Shown piece after piece: positions 9,888 through 18,670 of a stretch of DNA of 64,000 nt. The position numbers and the translations under genes are program-made. The notes beneath the pieces are model-generated. The model made no database searches. It was not told the origin of the DNA and worked only from the letters and a program-made list of their open reading frames with translations. How positions within the stretch are numbered: position 1 is the stretch's first letter; every line of letters begins with the position of its first letter. Location of the stretch: positions 1 through 64,000 of the forward strand of contig JAEEYU010000072.1 of the NCBI GenBank assembly GCA_016288315.1. The letters are read 5' to 3'. Origin of the DNA: Clostridiaceae bacterium (GTDB lineage: Bacteria; Bacillota; Clostridia; Oscillospirales; Acutalibacteraceae).

Positions 9888-10763
9888 ATGAGTAAGACCT
9901 TTCAAAAAAGAATAGAAGAGATTTATCCGCAGCTCTCAAAAGGGCACAGAAGAATTGCGGATTTCATAAAGAACAATTACGAAAAGGCGGCGTTTATGAC
10001 GGCGGCAAAGCTCGGCGAGGCAACAAATGTCAGTGAGTCAACCGTTGTCCGCTTTGCCTCCGCACTCGGCTATAACGGTTACCCCGGCCTGCAGAAAGCT
10101 TTGCAGGAGACTGTCAGGAGCAAATTAAACAGCGTTCAACGTATGGCGGTTACAGCAGGCAGAGTCGGTGAAGGCGATATGGTCGATACCGCCCTTTCCG
10201 CAGATATCGAGATGATTAAAGCCACGCGCGAATCAGTCTCGCGCGAGGCGTTTGCGGGCAGCGTCGAAGCCATCAATAAGGCGCAGCGTATTTTCATCCT
10301 CGGCGCAAGGAGCGCCGCCTCGCTCGCAAACTTTGCGGCGTTTTATATGAACCTCGTTTATGACAACGTCACCCTTGTTGACACGTCCGGCACGGGTGAA
10401 ATGTTTGACAAGCTTTACAGAATATCCGACAGGGATGTCTGCATAGCAATAAGCTTTCCGCGCTATTCAAACCAGACTCTCGACGCCCTTCGCTTTGCGG
10501 CTCAGAGAGATGCGGCCATCATTTCAATCACCGACAGCGAAACGTCGCCCATAGCGCAGTATGCGACCTATCTTTTAACGGCAAAAAGCAGTATGGTCTC
10601 GTTTGTTGACTCACTTGTAGCCCCGCTCAGTCTCATAAATGCCTTGATAGCTGAGGCGGCGGGCGAAAAGAGCGAGAGGGTTTATAAAAACCTCATCACC
10701 CTCGAGCACATCTGGCAGGAATACGGCGTTTACCGCACCGACAGCGGGGAGGAATCCACGTGA
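9888..10763 (+). CDS. MurR/RpiR family transcriptional regulator
   Basis: Residues 1-77 form the RpiR-type helix-turn-helix (GHRRIADFIKNNYEKAAF, then LGEATNVSESTVVRFASALG). Residues 110-270 form a SIS sugar-phosphate-binding domain with FILGARSAASLANFAA and AISFPRYSNQTLDALRFA. The family senses phosphosugars and controls catabolic or cell-wall recycling genes. Its stop overlaps the GTG start of the HI0933-like gene by 3 bases. No sugar genes are directly downstream, so the target is unclear; it may act elsewhere. Confidence 0.9.
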   Translation: MSKTFQKRIEEIYPQLSKGHRRIADFIKNNYEKAAFMTAAKLGEATNVSESTVVRFASALGYNGYPGLQKALQETVRSKLNSVQRMAVTAGRVGEGDMVDTALSADIEMIKATRESVSREAFAGSVEAINKAQRIFILGARSAASLANFAAFYMNLVYDNVTLVDTSGTGEMFDKLYRISDRDVCIAISFPRYSNQTLDALRFAAQRDAAIISITDSETSPIAQYATYLLTAKSSMVSFVDSLVAPLSLINALIAEAAGEKSERVYKNLITLEHIWQEYGVYRTDSGEEST

Positions 10764-12028
10764 CGGCTCAGCTCATAGTTATCGGCGCAGGCGCGGCAGG
10801 GCTTATGGCGGCGGGCACGGCGGCACGCCTCGGAGTTGACACAATCCTCATCGAGCGCAACGAAAGACCCGCCCGCAAGGTTATGATTACCGGCAAAGGC
10901 CGCTGCAACGTCACAAACGCCTGCACGTCGTTACAGGATTTAATCGCATCCGTTCCCGTAAACGGCAGGTTTTTATACAGCGCATTTTCACGCTTTATGC
11001 CTGCCGACACAATCGATTTTTTCGAGAGCAGGGGAGTCCCCCTCAAAAAAGAGAGAGGCAACAGAGTGTTCCCCGTCTCCGACAAAGCCGTTGACATTGT
11101 TGACTGCCTTGCTTCTTATGCGCAGAAAAGCGGAGTCAGAATTGTAAACGGCAGAGTTACGCAGCTTGTTATTGAAGACGGCTGCGTTAAGGGCGTAAAG
11201 ACCGAAGACGGCGCAACAATAACCGCAGACAGCGTCATTGTCGCCACCGGCGGAATGTCATATCCGCAGACGGGGTCAACCGGCGACGGATACACACTTG
11301 CGCAGCAGGCGGGGCACAGCATTGTTTCCCTTAAACCGTCTCTCGTTCCCCTTGAAGCGCACGAGGGCTTCTGCTCCGACCTTATGGGGCTCTCGCTTCG
11401 CAATATTTCAATTAAAGTTTACGACACCAAAAGAAGCAACAAGGTCATATATGAGGATTTCGGCGAAATGCTCTTTACCCATTTCGGCGTTTCGGGTCCC
11501 GTAATTCTCTCGGCAAGCTCACATATAAGAGAAATGGAGCGCGGGCGCTACAAAATCGGCATAGATTTAAAACCCGCCCTGAACGAAGAACAGCTCGACG
11601 CAAGAATACTGCGTGATTTTTCAGAGAACATAAACCGCAATTACATAAATGCGCTCAACTCCCTTCTCCCCAAAAAACTTGTTCCCGTCATCGTAAAGCT
11701 CAGCAGAATACCGATGACAACCAAGGTAAACCAGATTACAAAGGAACAGCGCAGAGACCTTGCCGTTCTTCTCAAAAATTTCACCGTCACTGTTACGGAT
11801 TACCGTCCCGTCGAAGAGGCGATTGTTACCTCAGGCGGTGTCGATACAAAACAGATAAACCCCAAAACAATGGAGTCAAAGCTCGTGCGCGGTCTTTATT
11901 TTGCGGGCGAGGTTATTGATGTTGACGCCTACACGGGCGGCTTCAACCTGCAGATTGCATTCTCAACGGGCAGACTTGCGGCGCAGAGCGCTGCCGATGC
12001 CCTCGTAAAAGGAGAGAGTTATGAATAA
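10760..12028 (+). CDS. HI0933/YhiN family flavoprotein (FAD-dependent oxidoreductase)
   Basis: The 422-residue protein starts at a GTG after GGGGAGGA. It has an N-terminal dinucleotide-binding motif IGAGAAGLMAAG, then ERNERPARKVMITGKGRCNVTN, characteristic of the HI0933 family. GGMSYPQTGSTGDGY lies near 170, and the C-terminal second FAD contact is GLYFAGEVIDVDAYTGGFN. The family is widespread in Firmicutes, and in Clostridia it often sits before cmk, as here. The redox substrate is unknown. The gene overlaps cmk by 8 bases, which points to translational coupling. Confidence 0.9.
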   Translation: MTAQLIVIGAGAAGLMAAGTAARLGVDTILIERNERPARKVMITGKGRCNVTNACTSLQDLIASVPVNGRFLYSAFSRFMPADTIDFFESRGVPLKKERGNRVFPVSDKAVDIVDCLASYAQKSGVRIVNGRVTQLVIEDGCVKGVKTEDGATITADSVIVATGGMSYPQTGSTGDGYTLAQQAGHSIVSLKPSLVPLEAHEGFCSDLMGLSLRNISIKVYDTKRSNKVIYEDFGEMLFTHFGVSGPVILSASSHIREMERGRYKIGIDLKPALNEEQLDARILRDFSENINRNYINALNSLLPKKLVPVIVKLSRIPMTTKVNQITKEQRRDLAVLLKNFTVTVTDYRPVEEAIVTSGGVDTKQINPKTMESKLVRGLYFAGEVIDVDAYTGGFNLQIAFSTGRLAAQSAADALVKGESYE

Positions 12029-12707
12029 TAAAGTTATCAATGTCGCAGTTGACGGTCCCGCAGGGGCGGGCAAAAGCTCCGTTTCACGCCTTGCCGCAAA
12101 GGCACTCGGTTTTGTTTATGTAGATACCGGCGCGCTTTACAGAGCTGTGGGCGTAAACGCACTGCGCAAAAATGTTGACACAAGAGACAAACAGGCGGTC
12201 GCCGCCACACTCGGCGATGTCAGTGTTGACCTCGTCTTTGAGGACGGCGAGCAGAAGGTTCTTCTCAACGGCGAGGACGTCTCAAAAGAGATAAGAACTC
12301 CTCCCGCCTCAATGGCCGCCTCCGATGTTTCCGCCGTGCCGGAGGTCAGAGCTTTCCTCTTCGACCTTCAGCGCGACATAGCAAAGCGCACAAACTGCAT
12401 TATGGACGGCAGAGACATAGGCACCGTTGTTCTCCCCGACGCGCAGGTCAAAATCTTCCTCACCGCGTCACCCGAAGAGAGAGCAAAAAGACGCTGCCTC
12501 GAGCTCGAACAGAAGGGCACCCCTCAGAAATATGAGGATGTGCTCGCCGAAATAAATGAGAGAGACTATAACGACTCCCACCGCGAAATAGCGCCTCTTA
12601 AGCCCGCGGAAGACAGCGTCCTTGTTGACACCTCCTTCCTTACAATAGAAGAGGCGGTCGCTTCAATCATAAACACAGTTAAGGAGAAAACCGCAGATGA
12701 AATTTAA
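12021..12707 (+). CDS. cmk: Cytidylate kinase
   Basis: The 228-residue protein has P-loop GPAGAGKSS at residues 12-20, VDTGALYRAVG and MDGRDIGTVVLPDA, which are the standard Cmk motifs. It phosphorylates CMP and dCMP to the diphosphates using ATP. It overlaps the upstream flavoprotein gene and the downstream plsC gene. The cmk-plsC-ispH/S1 order is a conserved Clostridial arrangement. Confidence 0.97.
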   Translation: MNNKVINVAVDGPAGAGKSSVSRLAAKALGFVYVDTGALYRAVGVNALRKNVDTRDKQAVAATLGDVSVDLVFEDGEQKVLLNGEDVSKEIRTPPASMAASDVSAVPEVRAFLFDLQRDIAKRTNCIMDGRDIGTVVLPDAQVKIFLTASPEERAKRRCLELEQKGTPQKYEDVLAEINERDYNDSHREIAPLKPAEDSVLVDTSFLTIEEAVASIINTVKEKTADEI

Positions 12708-13338
12708 CTTTGAAAAATATGAAGACCACAAAACCTTTGACAGACTCTATCCCCTCGTAAAGGTTCTCAAAAAAATCGTCTATAAAACCGAGATTGTCGG
12801 GCAGGAGAATATTCCCGAGGAGGACGGATACATAGTTATCTGCAACCATATTCACGCGGTTGACCCCGGTGTGATAGAATATGTTTTCGGCGGCAAGCCG
12901 ATTCATTTTATGGGCAAAAGCGAATTCTGGGACAATGCCTTTATCGGTCCCATCCTCACCGCTCTCAACGGCTTCCCGGTTGTCAGAGGCACAGCCGACT
13001 TAAAGTCGCTCAAATATGCAGCCGAGCTTTTAAGGCAGGGTCACAACGTCGGCGTATTCCCCGAAGGCACCCGCCAGAAAAAAGCCGAGCTCGGCAGACC
13101 CAAAAGCGGAGCGGCTCTTATTGCAAGAGCATCTCACGCAAATGTTCTGCCTATGTGCATCTACTATGAAGGCGAGCTTTCCAAAAAAACCGTAACCACC
13201 ATCCGCGTCGGCAAACTCATCCCCTTCGAGACACTCGGCCTCACGGATGACGGCGACAATCACCAGCTCAAGGCGGCATCTGCGGTTATGTGGGAGCACG
13301 TCAAAGCACTCTGGGAGGAAGGTCCGTGCACGAAATAA
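12697..13338 (+). CDS. plsC: 1-acyl-sn-glycerol-3-phosphate acyltransferase
   Basis: The 213-residue protein has the acyltransferase box NHIHAVD (N50-D56) and the glycerophosphate-binding FPEGTR near residue 122, with VVRGTADLKSLKYA between them. It makes phosphatidic acid from lysophosphatidic acid at the inner membrane face. It starts inside the end of cmk (11-base overlap) and its end overlaps the next gene by 13 bases, so translation is probably coupled across the whole operon. Confidence 0.93.
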   Translation: MKFNFEKYEDHKTFDRLYPLVKVLKKIVYKTEIVGQENIPEEDGYIVICNHIHAVDPGVIEYVFGGKPIHFMGKSEFWDNAFIGPILTALNGFPVVRGTADLKSLKYAAELLRQGHNVGVFPEGTRQKKAELGRPKSGAALIARASHANVLPMCIYYEGELSKKTVTTIRVGKLIPFETLGLTDDGDNHQLKAASAVMWEHVKALWEEGPCTK

Positions 13339-15479
13339 AGGTCGCTGAAACGGCGGGCTTCTGCTTCGGTGTTGACAGGGCGGTCAAGCTCACCTATTCC
13401 GTTGTCGGCAGCGGCGGAAATGTCTGCACGCTCGGTCCGGTAATCCACAATCCGCAGGTCATTGAGGATTTAGAGAGCAGGGGCGTTAAAATCATTTCAT
13501 CCCCCGAACAGGCAGAAGAGGGCTCAACCGTAGTCATCAGGGCGCACGGCGTCAGCCGTGAGGTTCTCGGCAAACTTGCCGCCATGCCCGTCAGTGTCTG
13601 CGACGCCACCTGCCCGTTTGTTGAGAAAATCCATAAAATCGTCAGCGAAAATTCAGGCGCCGGTGTTCCCGTGATTATTGCGGGCAACCCCGACCACCCC
13701 GAAGTTATCGGAATCAAAGGGCACTGCAACGGCGATGTTTTCATTGTTTCATCCGCAGATGAACTCGAAACTCTGCTCAGAGACAACGAAAATCTTAAAA
13801 ATAAGCCCGTTCTTGCCGTCGCACAGACGACTTTTAACGAAAAAGATTGGATTTTTATAAAAAAAATATTAAATAAACACTATACAAACGCAAAAATATT
13901 TGATACAATATGCTTTGCTACGCATAAGCGTCAGCAGGAAGCGGCGCAGCTTTCGAAGCAATCCGACATTATGATTATCATCGGCGGGCGCGAAAGTTCA
14001 AACACCGCAAAGCTCAAAGCAGTCTGCAGTGAAAACTGCGAAACCCACTTGGTGGAAAGAGTCGAAGAACTCAGATTTATAGATTTTTCCCACAAGCCCC
14101 GCATAGGGGTCACGGCAGGTGCGTCAACACCGGCCGCCATCATTAAGGAGGTACTTTTAACTATGTCCGAAGAATTAAAAGTCAACAACGAAAACATGGT
14201 AGAGGAGGTGCCTTCTGAAGATTTTGAATCCCTTCTGGAGGCAAACCTCGAACAGATGAGCAGCGACCAGCACGTAGTAGGCACGGTCATGAGCATCAAC
14301 AACGCCGAAATCCAGGTTGATATCGGCAGAAAACAGGCAGGCTTTGTTCCCGTAGAGGAATACAGCTCCGACCCCTCGGCAGATCCCAAAAAGGATCTCA
14401 AAGTAGGCGATGAAATCGACCTCATCATCATGAAAACAAACGACGCCGAAGGCACTGTTATGTGCTCCAAAAAACGCTACGACGCACAGAAGTCGTGGAT
14501 AAACATTGTTTCGGCAGCCGAAACAGAAGAAGTTCTTGAAGGCACCGTTACCGAAGTCATCCGCGGCGGCGTTCTCGTCAGCACAGACGGCGCAAGAGTT
14601 TTCATCCCCGCTTCACTTGCAACCTCACGCCGCACACAGCCCCTTGAGGAGCTCATCGGTCAGAAGGTCAAGTTCGTTGTCATCGAAGTCAACAACGCCC
14701 GCAAAAGAGCAGTCGGCTCCATCCGCAAGGTCAGAGACGCAGCGCGCGACTCTTTCTGGAAGCAGGTTGCAGAGGGTCAGGTTTATCAGGGAACAGTCAA
14801 GTCCCTCACTCCGTTCGGCGCATTCGTTGAAATCGCAGAAGGCGTAGAAGGTCTTGTTCACATCAGCGAGCTTTCCTGGAAGCGCATCAAGAGCCCCGCA
14901 GAGGTTCTCGAAGTCGGTCAGACAATCGAAGTTTTTGTCAAAGCGCTTGACAGCGACAAAAAGAAGATTTCTCTCGGCTACAAAAAGGATGAAGACAATC
15001 CCTGGAAGATTCTTGAAAAGAATTATCCCGTTGGCACAGTCATCGACTCCAAGATTGTCAGTCTCACAACATTCGGCGCATTTGCAACAGTTATTCCCTA
15101 CATTGACGGTCTTATCCACATCTCGCAGATTGCGGACCGCCGCATAGATAAGCCCTCCGACGTTCTTTCGGTCGGCGACGAGGTAAAGGTTAAGATTACC
15201 GATATAGACTTCGACAAAAAACGCGTCAGTCTTTCAATCCGCGCTCTCATCGAGCCCGAAGAAAAAGCAGACGATGAAATCCCCGCAGCGGAATATGTTG
15301 AAGAACCCGTTGTTATAGCAGATGAAATAGTTGCTCCCGTTGAGGAAGCACCTGCTGCTGAAGAAGCTCCCGCAGTTGAGGAAGCACCCGCAGAAGAACC
15401 TGCACCCGTTGAAGAAACTCCCGCAGTTGAGGAAGCTCCTGCAGAAGAAGCGGCACCTGCACAGGAATCTGCAGAATAA
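13326..15479 (+). CDS. ispH: IspH (HMBPP reductase) - ribosomal protein S1 fusion
   Basis: Residues 1 to about 280 are IspH, the [4Fe-4S] enzyme of the last MEP-pathway step, with cluster cysteines C13 (GFCFGVDRA), C96 (DATCPFV) and C196 (TICFATH) and conserved H41, H74 and H124. Residues from about 315 hold four S1 RNA-binding repeats, two with the standard TPFGAFVEI and TTFGAFATV cores and LVHISELS / LIHISQIA endings. The C-terminal 55 residues are a repetitive Ala-Pro-Glu tail. The GTG at 13326 is chosen because GGGAGGAAGG precedes it. An ATG in frame at 14163 follows AAGGAGG (14145-14151, 11-base spacer), so S1 alone might also be produced. This fusion is known in Clostridia. Confidence 0.95.
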   Translation: MHEIKVAETAGFCFGVDRAVKLTYSVVGSGGNVCTLGPVIHNPQVIEDLESRGVKIISSPEQAEEGSTVVIRAHGVSREVLGKLAAMPVSVCDATCPFVEKIHKIVSENSGAGVPVIIAGNPDHPEVIGIKGHCNGDVFIVSSADELETLLRDNENLKNKPVLAVAQTTFNEKDWIFIKKILNKHYTNAKIFDTICFATHKRQQEAAQLSKQSDIMIIIGGRESSNTAKLKAVCSENCETHLVERVEELRFIDFSHKPRIGVTAGASTPAAIIKEVLLTMSEELKVNNENMVEEVPSEDFESLLEANLEQMSSDQHVVGTVMSINNAEIQVDIGRKQAGFVPVEEYSSDPSADPKKDLKVGDEIDLIIMKTNDAEGTVMCSKKRYDAQKSWINIVSAAETEEVLEGTVTEVIRGGVLVSTDGARVFIPASLATSRRTQPLEELIGQKVKFVVIEVNNARKRAVGSIRKVRDAARDSFWKQVAEGQVYQGTVKSLTPFGAFVEIAEGVEGLVHISELSWKRIKSPAEVLEVGQTIEVFVKALDSDKKKISLGYKKDEDNPWKILEKNYPVGTVIDSKIVSLTTFGAFATVIPYIDGLIHISQIADRRIDKPSDVLSVGDEVKVKITDIDFDKKRVSLSIRALIEPEEKADDEIPAAEYVEEPVVIADEIVAPVEEAPAAEEAPAVEEAPAEEPAPVEETPAVEEAPAEEAAPAQESAE

Positions 15480-15490
15480 TGAATTTTCAG

Positions 15491-15520
15491 TTTGCCGTCC
15501 CTTTGGGGCGGCAAATTTTT
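15491..15520 (+). terminator. Rho-independent terminator after ispH-S1
   Basis: An 11-bp stem with one G-T pair (15491-15501 with 15505-15515) and a TTT loop is followed by five Ts. It lies only 13 bases before the EamA gene start, so the EamA gene is read by leakage or from a promoter not obvious here. Confidence 0.8.
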
Positions 15521-15533
15521 ATCCGGAGACAGT

Positions 15534-16445
15534 ATGAAATCAGCAAAACAAAAACAGTTCATCGGCGCGCTTTACTGCATATCGGCGGCGGCAATCTGGG
15601 GTCTCTCATTTGTCGCCCAAAGCATAGGCAGGGGGGTCGGCACCTTTACCTTCAACGCCCTGCGTATGTTTCTCGGCTCCGCAGTGCTGTGGCCAATAAT
15701 CGCTTTTCGCAAAAAAAAGAATATTTCTCCCCGTTTTGAAGATAAATCAAAAGCAAAAAAAGATCTGCTGATCGGCGGCTCTCTTGCGGGTTTTGCGCTC
15801 TTTGTGGGCAACAACCTTCAGCAGGAGGCGTTCAACTACATTGAGGATGTCGGCAAGGTCGGATTCATAACCGCCCTCTATATGCTCCTCGTGCCGGTAT
15901 TTAATATGATTATTTTCAAAAAACGGGCGGGCGTAAACGTCTGGCTCGGTGTTGTAATCGGTCTTACGGGTCTTTACCTTCTGTGTTCGGGCGACAGCGG
16001 CTTTTCACTCGAAAAAGGCGACATAATCACAATCATCGGCGCCTTCGCCTTTGCCTCCCAGATTCTCATAATCGACCGCTTTTCATCCCGCACCGACCCC
16101 GTTGAAATTTCGTCAATGCAGTTCTTCGTCTGCAGTATTCTCTCCGGTATATGTATGTTTATATTTGAAGAGCCGACAGTCCCCCTCATTATGCAGAAGC
16201 AGAACCTCATCCCGATTTTATACGCCGGCATTATGAGCTGCGGCGTGGCGTTCACCTTCCAGACCTTCGGTCAGAAATATACCGAACCCGCCGTAACCTC
16301 GCTTCTGCTCTGTCTCGAATCCGCCTTCTCGGTAATATTCGGCTGGCTCATTCTTCACCAGACGCTCGGCAGAAAAGCCCTTCTCGGCTGTTTCATAATG
16401 CTTGTGGCTGTAATGCTCACACAGATTCAGTTCAAAAAAAAGTAA
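15534..16445 (+). CDS. EamA/DMT family transporter
   Basis: The 303-residue protein has ten predicted membrane helices in two EamA halves. The first begins FIGALYCISAAAIWGLSFVAQ, which holds the usual GxxWG-type motif. The second ends with ESAFSVIFGWLILHQTLG, typical of drug/metabolite exporters. The substrate cannot be read. ATG 15534 is preferred to upstream in-frame starts because CCGGAGA lies just before it and the earlier codons fall inside the terminator. Confidence 0.88.
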   Translation: MKSAKQKQFIGALYCISAAAIWGLSFVAQSIGRGVGTFTFNALRMFLGSAVLWPIIAFRKKKNISPRFEDKSKAKKDLLIGGSLAGFALFVGNNLQQEAFNYIEDVGKVGFITALYMLLVPVFNMIIFKKRAGVNVWLGVVIGLTGLYLLCSGDSGFSLEKGDIITIIGAFAFASQILIIDRFSSRTDPVEISSMQFFVCSILSGICMFIFEEPTVPLIMQKQNLIPILYAGIMSCGVAFTFQTFGQKYTEPAVTSLLLCLESAFSVIFGWLILHQTLGRKALLGCFIMLVAVMLTQIQFKKK

Positions 16446-16466
16446 GAACAAAACGGAAGTGAAAGT

Positions 16467-18248
16467 ATGATTTTTAAAATTCTCTCTTCAATTTTAGCGG
16501 CGGTGTTCGCACTCGGCAGCGTCAACACCGTTCTCACTCCCGATGCGCTTGACAATGCAATTTCCGCTGTGTTCGGTGTTCCTGTTTTTTCAACTTCCGT
16601 AAATGAAAAATTTCTTGAAGATATCGACGACGGCGATGTTGCCGCAATAACACCGGAATCGGGCTATTGCAAAAATCTCATTTTCATCTTTTCGGATGAA
16701 AACGCATCCGCCTTCGCCGTTCGCAAAATGTTTATAAACGAGCCCGCAACCCTGCTCGGCTGGGGTATGCCCGCCGACCTCTACGTCGCCTTCTGCCCTT
16801 ATTCATCACTCGGCAAAACAAGGCAATACTGCGACTATCTTACCGAAAACTACGACTGTGTCGCCTTTGCCTCTCCCGTTTACGCATTCCACAAAACGCC
16901 CGATTACACTCCAAATGACCCGTTTTCCTCAACCGGCAAAATCATTTATTGGGATGAAAACTCCCCGAGTGAAGAGAAATGGTGGCTCGAGGCAATCGAC
17001 GCAAGGCAGGCGTGGGATTACAACAGTTATTTCAAAAACGTTAAAACCGGAGTTCTCGACTGCGGCTTCAGTCTTGAACACGAAGAGTTTTCCAGCAAAA
17101 TCACCTTCCCCAACAAAAGACAGGAAAAAAGAAATATCTCCGACCGCCACGGCAACCACGTCGCAGGTCTTATCGGAGCGGAACATAACAACCACCTCGG
17201 TATGGCGGGCGTTGTCGGGAACGCCGACCTCGTCTGCGTTGACTGGCAGCCCGACAAAAACACAAGGCAGAACTGGAACACAAGCATCCACATCTTTTTC
17301 GGAGTCATCGACCTTGTCCGTGCCGGCGCAAAAGCCGTCAATCTCTCGCTCGGCAGCTCGGGCAGTATTGAAGAAGGCAGCGAGGGTGACAAGTTCGAAC
17401 TTTGGGCGGATTCCGTCATCCACTCCGCTCTCATATCCGCTCTTCTCGGCAACGGCTATGACTTTGTAGTGTGCCAGTCGGCAGGCAACGGCAACAAAAA
17501 CTCCGAGCCCGTCGATGCAAAATACAACGGCACCTTCACCGGCATTACAGCAGACAACGCCTTTTCAATAAGGTTCGGCGTCTCAAAGCAGGATATTCTT
17601 GACAGAATAATCGTCGTCTCAGCCGCACGAAACGGCGGTAACGGCAAATATACCCAGGCGGGCTTCTCAAATGTCGGCAAACAGGTTTCAATAGCGGCAC
17701 CGGGTGCTTATATGTATGCTCCTGTCGGCGGTAAGGATGAATACGACTACCTCTCAGGCACATCAATGGCAGCTCCCGTAGTAACGGGTGTCGCAACCCT
17801 TGTGTGGAGTGTGAATCCGGAGTTTACCGGCGCACAGGTCAAAAAGATAATAACAGACAAGGCGAACAGCGACGCCGTCGTAACACCGCTGCCCGAGTCA
17901 TCAAGAAAATTCAAAGACCTTGATTATATTGATTATAATATGGTAAACGCCAACCTCTCCGTTCAGGCGGCGCTGCTTGAAACCTATGATATGGGAAAGG
18001 TCAAGGGCGTTGTTGAGGGCTGCGATGAAATCACCCTTACTCAGAACGGCAAAAAAACCGTTTACACCGTCATCCCAGACGGCTCATTCGGCTTTGTCGC
18101 TCCCGTCGGCAAGGCGGTTATTACGGCTGTCAGCTATCAGGGTGAAGAATTATTCACATCCGAAATCACAATCGAAAAGGGCAAAACCCTCGATCTCGGC
18201 ACAGTTACACCCGCTCCCGCGCAGGACGATTCCCCCGCTCAACCCTGA
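16467..18248 (+). CDS. Secreted S8 subtilisin-like serine protease
   Basis: The 593-residue protein starts with a hydrophobic segment (about residues 3-20) that fits a signal peptide or anchor. A pro-like region of about 170 residues precedes the catalytic domain. The triad is visible as D198 (TGVLDCGFS), H228 (DRHGNHVAG) and S433 (LSGTSMAAP). The oxyanion Asn region is near VVCQSAGNGN. The last 100 residues form a beta-rich module with GVVEGCDEITLTQNGKK, resembling a carboxypeptidase-regulatory-like fold, and a Pro/Ala-rich end. It probably acts outside the cell; no sorting signal is seen. It follows the EamA gene by 21 bases with no obvious promoter of its own. Confidence 0.88.
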   Translation: MIFKILSSILAAVFALGSVNTVLTPDALDNAISAVFGVPVFSTSVNEKFLEDIDDGDVAAITPESGYCKNLIFIFSDENASAFAVRKMFINEPATLLGWGMPADLYVAFCPYSSLGKTRQYCDYLTENYDCVAFASPVYAFHKTPDYTPNDPFSSTGKIIYWDENSPSEEKWWLEAIDARQAWDYNSYFKNVKTGVLDCGFSLEHEEFSSKITFPNKRQEKRNISDRHGNHVAGLIGAEHNNHLGMAGVVGNADLVCVDWQPDKNTRQNWNTSIHIFFGVIDLVRAGAKAVNLSLGSSGSIEEGSEGDKFELWADSVIHSALISALLGNGYDFVVCQSAGNGNKNSEPVDAKYNGTFTGITADNAFSIRFGVSKQDILDRIIVVSAARNGGNGKYTQAGFSNVGKQVSIAAPGAYMYAPVGGKDEYDYLSGTSMAAPVVTGVATLVWSVNPEFTGAQVKKIITDKANSDAVVTPLPESSRKFKDLDYIDYNMVNANLSVQAALLETYDMGKVKGVVEGCDEITLTQNGKKTVYTVIPDGSFGFVAPVGKAVITAVSYQGEELFTSEITIEKGKTLDLGTVTPAPAQDDSPAQP

Positions 18249-18317
18249 ATATCAACAAACAAACCTTTACAAAACGGCGCCTGTTTATTGCATATTGCCG
18301 TTTCTTGAATAAAAGTG

Positions 18318-18346
18318 TTGACAATACGGTTTTTTTGTGGTAATAT
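18318..18346 (+). promoter_or_regulatory. Promoter of the first T-box leader
   Basis: TTGACA (18318-18323), 17 bases, TAATAT (18341-18346). Confidence 0.7.
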
Positions 18347-18361
18347 CCAAACAATTTAATA

Positions 18362-18635
18362 AACAAAGGCAATGACGAAGACGGAAAAGGCAACGATGCT
18401 TCACAGAGAGCAGGGGGCGCTGAAATCCCTGCAGCGGACGCTTTCTTCCCATCCCTTCCGAGCTGAGAGACTGAAACTTCTGCGTGTAGGTCTCTACGCG
18501 AATGCTGCGTGAGTGCATAGGGTTTGTCAGAACCCGAAGAGTGGTGCAGAAATGCGCAAATTGAGTGGTACCGCGGGTATCGGAATAAAAATCCGGCTCG
18601 TCTCAAGTTTTAACGCTTGAGACGGGCTTTTGTTT
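18362..18635 (+). promoter_or_regulatory. T-box leader, probable isoleucine specifier
   Basis: The leader has the T-box order. The AGAGAG element and GCTGAAA apical region of Stem I are near 18405-18425. The T-box sequence TGGTACCGCG lies at 18566-18575. A 12-bp terminator hairpin is at 18596-18627, followed by Ts. Aligning the Stem I base (AUGACGAAG with CUUCCGAG) to the second leader puts the specifier at AUC, 18451-18453 (Ile), though the next base is C where a purine is usual, so this is less certain. UGGU fits a tRNA with discriminator A, as tRNA-Ile has. Uncharged tRNA should prevent termination and switch on the downstream gene. Confidence 0.85.
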
Positions 18636-18670
18636 TTGTCTTGAGCAAAACAAAAAAGGAGGAAAACAAA

